From positions 1 through 7,688 of the forward strand of contig JADHLR010000074.1 of assembly GCA_016780525.1 (NCBI GenBank): a DNA stretch of 7,688 nt, read 5' to 3'. Each line of letters begins with the position of its first letter. Position 1 is the first letter of the stretch. A program made the translations under genes and the position numbers. The notes below the pieces were generated by a model, which was not told where the DNA came from, ran no database searches, and was given only the letters and a program-made list of their open reading frames with translations. Of the stretch, positions 5,339-7,688 are shown piece by piece. This stretch comes from Candidatus Puniceispirillum sp. (GTDB lineage: Bacteria > Pseudomonadota > Alphaproteobacteria > Puniceispirillales > Puniceispirillaceae).

Positions 5339-7555
5339 ATGGCTGATATTATCTATACGACTGTTGACGAGGCACCTGAACTGGCAAGCGCATCGCTTTT
5401 GCCGATCATTAAAAAATTCGCCGCGGCCGCCGGGCTGCAGGTTGAAAAGCGGGATATTTCGCTTGCTGGCCGGATCATTGCCATGTTTCCCGAGATTTTA
5501 ACCGATGATCAGCGGCAGAGCGATGATTTGGCGGCGTTGGGTGACTGGGTCAAAATGCCAAAGGCAAATGTCATCAAGCTGCCAAATATCTCGGCATCGG
5601 TGCCACAATTAAAGGCGGCGATCAGTGAATTACAGGCGCAGGGCTATGCGCTGCCGGATTATCCGGATACGCCAAAAAACCCGGCTGAACAATCAGCGCG
5701 TGATCGCTATGATGCGGTCAAGGGCAGTGCCGTCAACCCGGTATTGCGCGAAGGCAATTCTGATCGTCGCGCGGCGCGTGCGGTGAAAAACTATGCGATG
5801 CAGAATCCGCATAAAATGGGGGTCTGGCGCGCCGATTCAGCAACACATGTTGTCTCAATGCCGGCGCAAGATTTTGTCTCAAACGAAATCTCCGCCACGG
5901 TTTCGGATGCACAGGCCGGTGCTTTCAAAATTCTGTTTATTAATCAACAAGGCCAGCAAACCGTGCTGAAAGACGGTCTGGATATTGTGGCTGGAACAGT
6001 TGTTGATGCCAGCTTTATGAATGTCACAGCACTACGCCGCTTTATTAAAGACCAGCTGGCCGATGCAAAAGCCAAAGGCATATTGTTTTCGGTGCATTTG
6101 AAAGCCACCATGATGAAGGTGGCTGATCCGATCATTTTTGGCCATGTGGTGTCGGTGTTGCTGGAAGATTTTATCACCAAGCATGAGACGCTGTTGCGCG
6201 ATATCGAATTTAACCCGAATTTGGGGCTGAGTGACCTTGAACAGCGCATTGCATCCTTGCCAGCCGCGCAGAAATCACTGCTGCAAAGTGATCTGGCGCA
6301 AGCGCTGGCTGATCAGCCTCGGCTCTATATGGTCGACTCAGATCGGGGCATCAGCAATTTGCATGTTTCCTCGGATGTGATTATCGATGCCTCAATGCCG
6401 GCATTAATCCGTGCTGGCGGGCGTGCCTGGGGGCCGGATGGCAATGAGGATGATTGCAAATGTGTGATCCCGGATAATTCCTATGCGCCGATTTATGATG
6501 AATCCATTCGCTTTTTCAAGGCCAATGGCGCGCTTGATCCGACCACATGTGGCACCGTATCAAATGTCGGGCTGATGGCACAAAAAGCCGAAGAATATGG
6601 GTCGCACCCGACAACCTTTGAAATGACCGAGGCAGGCGTCGTGCAGGTGCTGAGCGCGGCCGGTGATGTGCTGCATGAGCATCAGGTGGGCAAAGGCGAT
6701 ATCTGGCGTATGGCAACAACCAAACCGGCGCCGATTGAAGACTGGGTCAGGCTTGGTGTGGCGCGGCAAAAAGCCACCGGGGCGGCGGCTGTATTCTGGT
6801 TGAATGCTGATCGGGCGCATGATGCTCAACTCATTAAATATGTTGAAAAAATTCTGGCGGAAGACGCTGTTGACCGCAGTGCGATTCATATACTGGATCC
6901 GCGTCAGGCGACCAGCTTCACTCTCAAAACCATTACCGCGGGCGCGGATTGTATTTCGATTACCGGTAATGTGTTGCGCGATTATCTGACTGATTTATTT
7001 CCGATTCTCGAGCTCGGCACTTCGGCAAAAATGCTGTCGGTTGTGAAATTAATGAATGGCGGGGGATTGTTTGAAACCGGGGCAGGTGGCTCTGCGCCCA
7101 AACATGTTCAGCAATTTATTGAAAAAGGCCATTTGCGCTGGGACTCGCTTGGCGAATTTTGTGCGCTTGGTGAGTCGTTGATGTTTGCATCAGAATTGTT
7201 GCAAAACGACAAGGCGGCCATTTTAGGCCGCGCTGTTGATGCCGCGACGCAGCTTATTCTGACACAGGATAAATCGCCGCGGCGGGGCGTTGGCGAAACC
7301 GACACACGCGACAGTCATTTTTATTTTGCGCTCTATTGGGCACAGGCCGTTGCGGCGCAGACTGATGATGCCGAACTGGCCAGCATATTTGCCGCGATTG
7401 CCGCCGAAATAGAGGCGCAGGAAAGTCAAATTGTTGCGGAGTTGGCGTCAACACAGGGGCAGCCATGCGATCTTGGCGGGTATTACCGGCCAAATGCCGA
7501 TCTTGTCGCCAAATTTATGCGGCCGAGTGATATTTTTAACCGCATCATCGGCTAA
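5339..7555 (+). CDS. icd: Isocitrate dehydrogenase (NADP+), monomeric type
   Basis: This TCA-cycle enzyme oxidatively decarboxylates isocitrate to 2-oxoglutarate and makes NADPH. At 738 residues it is the large monomeric form (about 740), not the homodimeric form of about 400-420. It opens MADIIYTTVDEAPELAS and contains KLPNISASVPQLKAAI (80-95) and KGSAVNPVLREGNSDRR (128-144), the substrate loop with S130, R137 and R143. K255 lies in VHLKATMMK, metal ligand D350 in VIIDASMPA, and Y420 in KAEEYGSH. GNVLRDYLTDLFP (543-555) supplies R547, D548 and D552. NADP 2'-phosphate contacts by analogy with the Azotobacter vinelandii enzyme, from memory of that structure, are H589, R600 and R649. All these residues are present. 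With alaS 47 bases upstream and no terminator between them, co-transcription is possible. The 5330 ATG would add three residues. Confidence 0.98.
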   Translation: MADIIYTTVDEAPELASASLLPIIKKFAAAAGLQVEKRDISLAGRIIAMFPEILTDDQRQSDDLAALGDWVKMPKANVIKLPNISASVPQLKAAISELQAQGYALPDYPDTPKNPAEQSARDRYDAVKGSAVNPVLREGNSDRRAARAVKNYAMQNPHKMGVWRADSATHVVSMPAQDFVSNEISATVSDAQAGAFKILFINQQGQQTVLKDGLDIVAGTVVDASFMNVTALRRFIKDQLADAKAKGILFSVHLKATMMKVADPIIFGHVVSVLLEDFITKHETLLRDIEFNPNLGLSDLEQRIASLPAAQKSLLQSDLAQALADQPRLYMVDSDRGISNLHVSSDVIIDASMPALIRAGGRAWGPDGNEDDCKCVIPDNSYAPIYDESIRFFKANGALDPTTCGTVSNVGLMAQKAEEYGSHPTTFEMTEAGVVQVLSAAGDVLHEHQVGKGDIWRMATTKPAPIEDWVRLGVARQKATGAAAVFWLNADRAHDAQLIKYVEKILAEDAVDRSAIHILDPRQATSFTLKTITAGADCISITGNVLRDYLTDLFPILELGTSAKMLSVVKLMNGGGLFETGAGGSAPKHVQQFIEKGHLRWDSLGEFCALGESLMFASELLQNDKAAILGRAVDAATQLILTQDKSPRRGVGETDTRDSHFYFALYWAQAVAAQTDDAELASIFAAIAAEIEAQESQIVAELASTQGQPCDLGGYYRPNADLVAKFMRPSDIFNRIIG

Positions 7556-7688
7556 CAAACGCGCTGACCGGTTGATATGTTTTGCTGTGCCTGTATCGGC
7601 GACTTAAACAGCGCCCGTATAGGCCGTCTGGTACCCATTTTCTATACCGTTGGGGCAGCATCCTGAGTGTTGGGAAAATACATGTCCA
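7556..7688. other. Intergenic tail after icd
   Basis: These 133 bases hold no complete gene and no clear terminator. A weak GGCG/CGCC hairpin (7598-7601 and 7612-7615) lacks a T-run. GTATAG (7617-7622) and CTATAC (7642-7647) form an inverted repeat with a 19-base spacer, which could be an operator or chance. Confidence 0.4.
7682..7688 (+). CDS. Possible start of the next gene (two codons only)
   Basis: ATG TCC at 7682 is preceded by TTGGGAAAATAC, placing GGGA six bases upstream. The arrangement closely resembles the alaS start (TTGGGAAGATACAC before ATGTCT). Only Met-Ser can be read, so no product can be named and the gene may not exist. Confidence 0.3.

Noticed and set aside
1..7688. CRISPR arrays, transposons, tRNA or rRNA genes, or a novel defence or mobile system
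   Set aside because: No regularly spaced repeats, terminal inverted repeats, transposase-like frames or RNA gene folds were seen. All large frames are core housekeeping genes.

Overview
The window looks like chromosomal core DNA from an alphaproteobacterium. The RecA closely resembles alphaproteobacterial RecA: the C-terminal core reads FDIMYGEG, and the L2 region follows the same pattern. DksA has the single-cysteine form known from this class. The recA promoter carries near matches to the alphaproteobacterial LexA box GAAC-N7-GAAC. Base composition is moderate and even across the genes, and I see no phage, transposon, CRISPR or tRNA signal. A marine lineage such as SAR116 is possible, but that is a guess I cannot test here.

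Layout, left to right. (1) The start of a response-regulator receiver gene on the minus strand, cut by the left edge (1-151). (2) A divergent intergenic region of about 320 bases with a cluster of dyad symmetries at 273-321. (3) dksA (472-1053), an RNA polymerase secondary-channel regulator that lacks three of the four zinc cysteines. (4) A 242-base recA control region with a sigma70-like promoter, degenerate SOS boxes, repeated ACAAAAG/CTTTTGT words, a leader stem and a strong Shine-Dalgarno. (5) recA (1296-2405), closed by a clear rho-independent terminator. (6) alaS (2655-5291). (7) After a 47-base gap with no terminator, icd encoding the monomeric type of NADP-dependent isocitrate dehydrogenase (5339-7555). 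(8) A 133-base tail that probably ends in the first codons of another plus-strand gene.

The genes are housekeeping functions: transcription control (DksA), recombination and SOS induction (RecA), tRNA charging (AlaRS) and the TCA cycle (Icd). recA is its own transcription unit. alaS and icd may be co-transcribed. I found no undescribed multi-gene system. The parts that merit a second look are regulatory: the dyad cluster upstream of dksA, the non-canonical recA operator region, the zinc-less DksA, and the monomeric Icd behind alaS.
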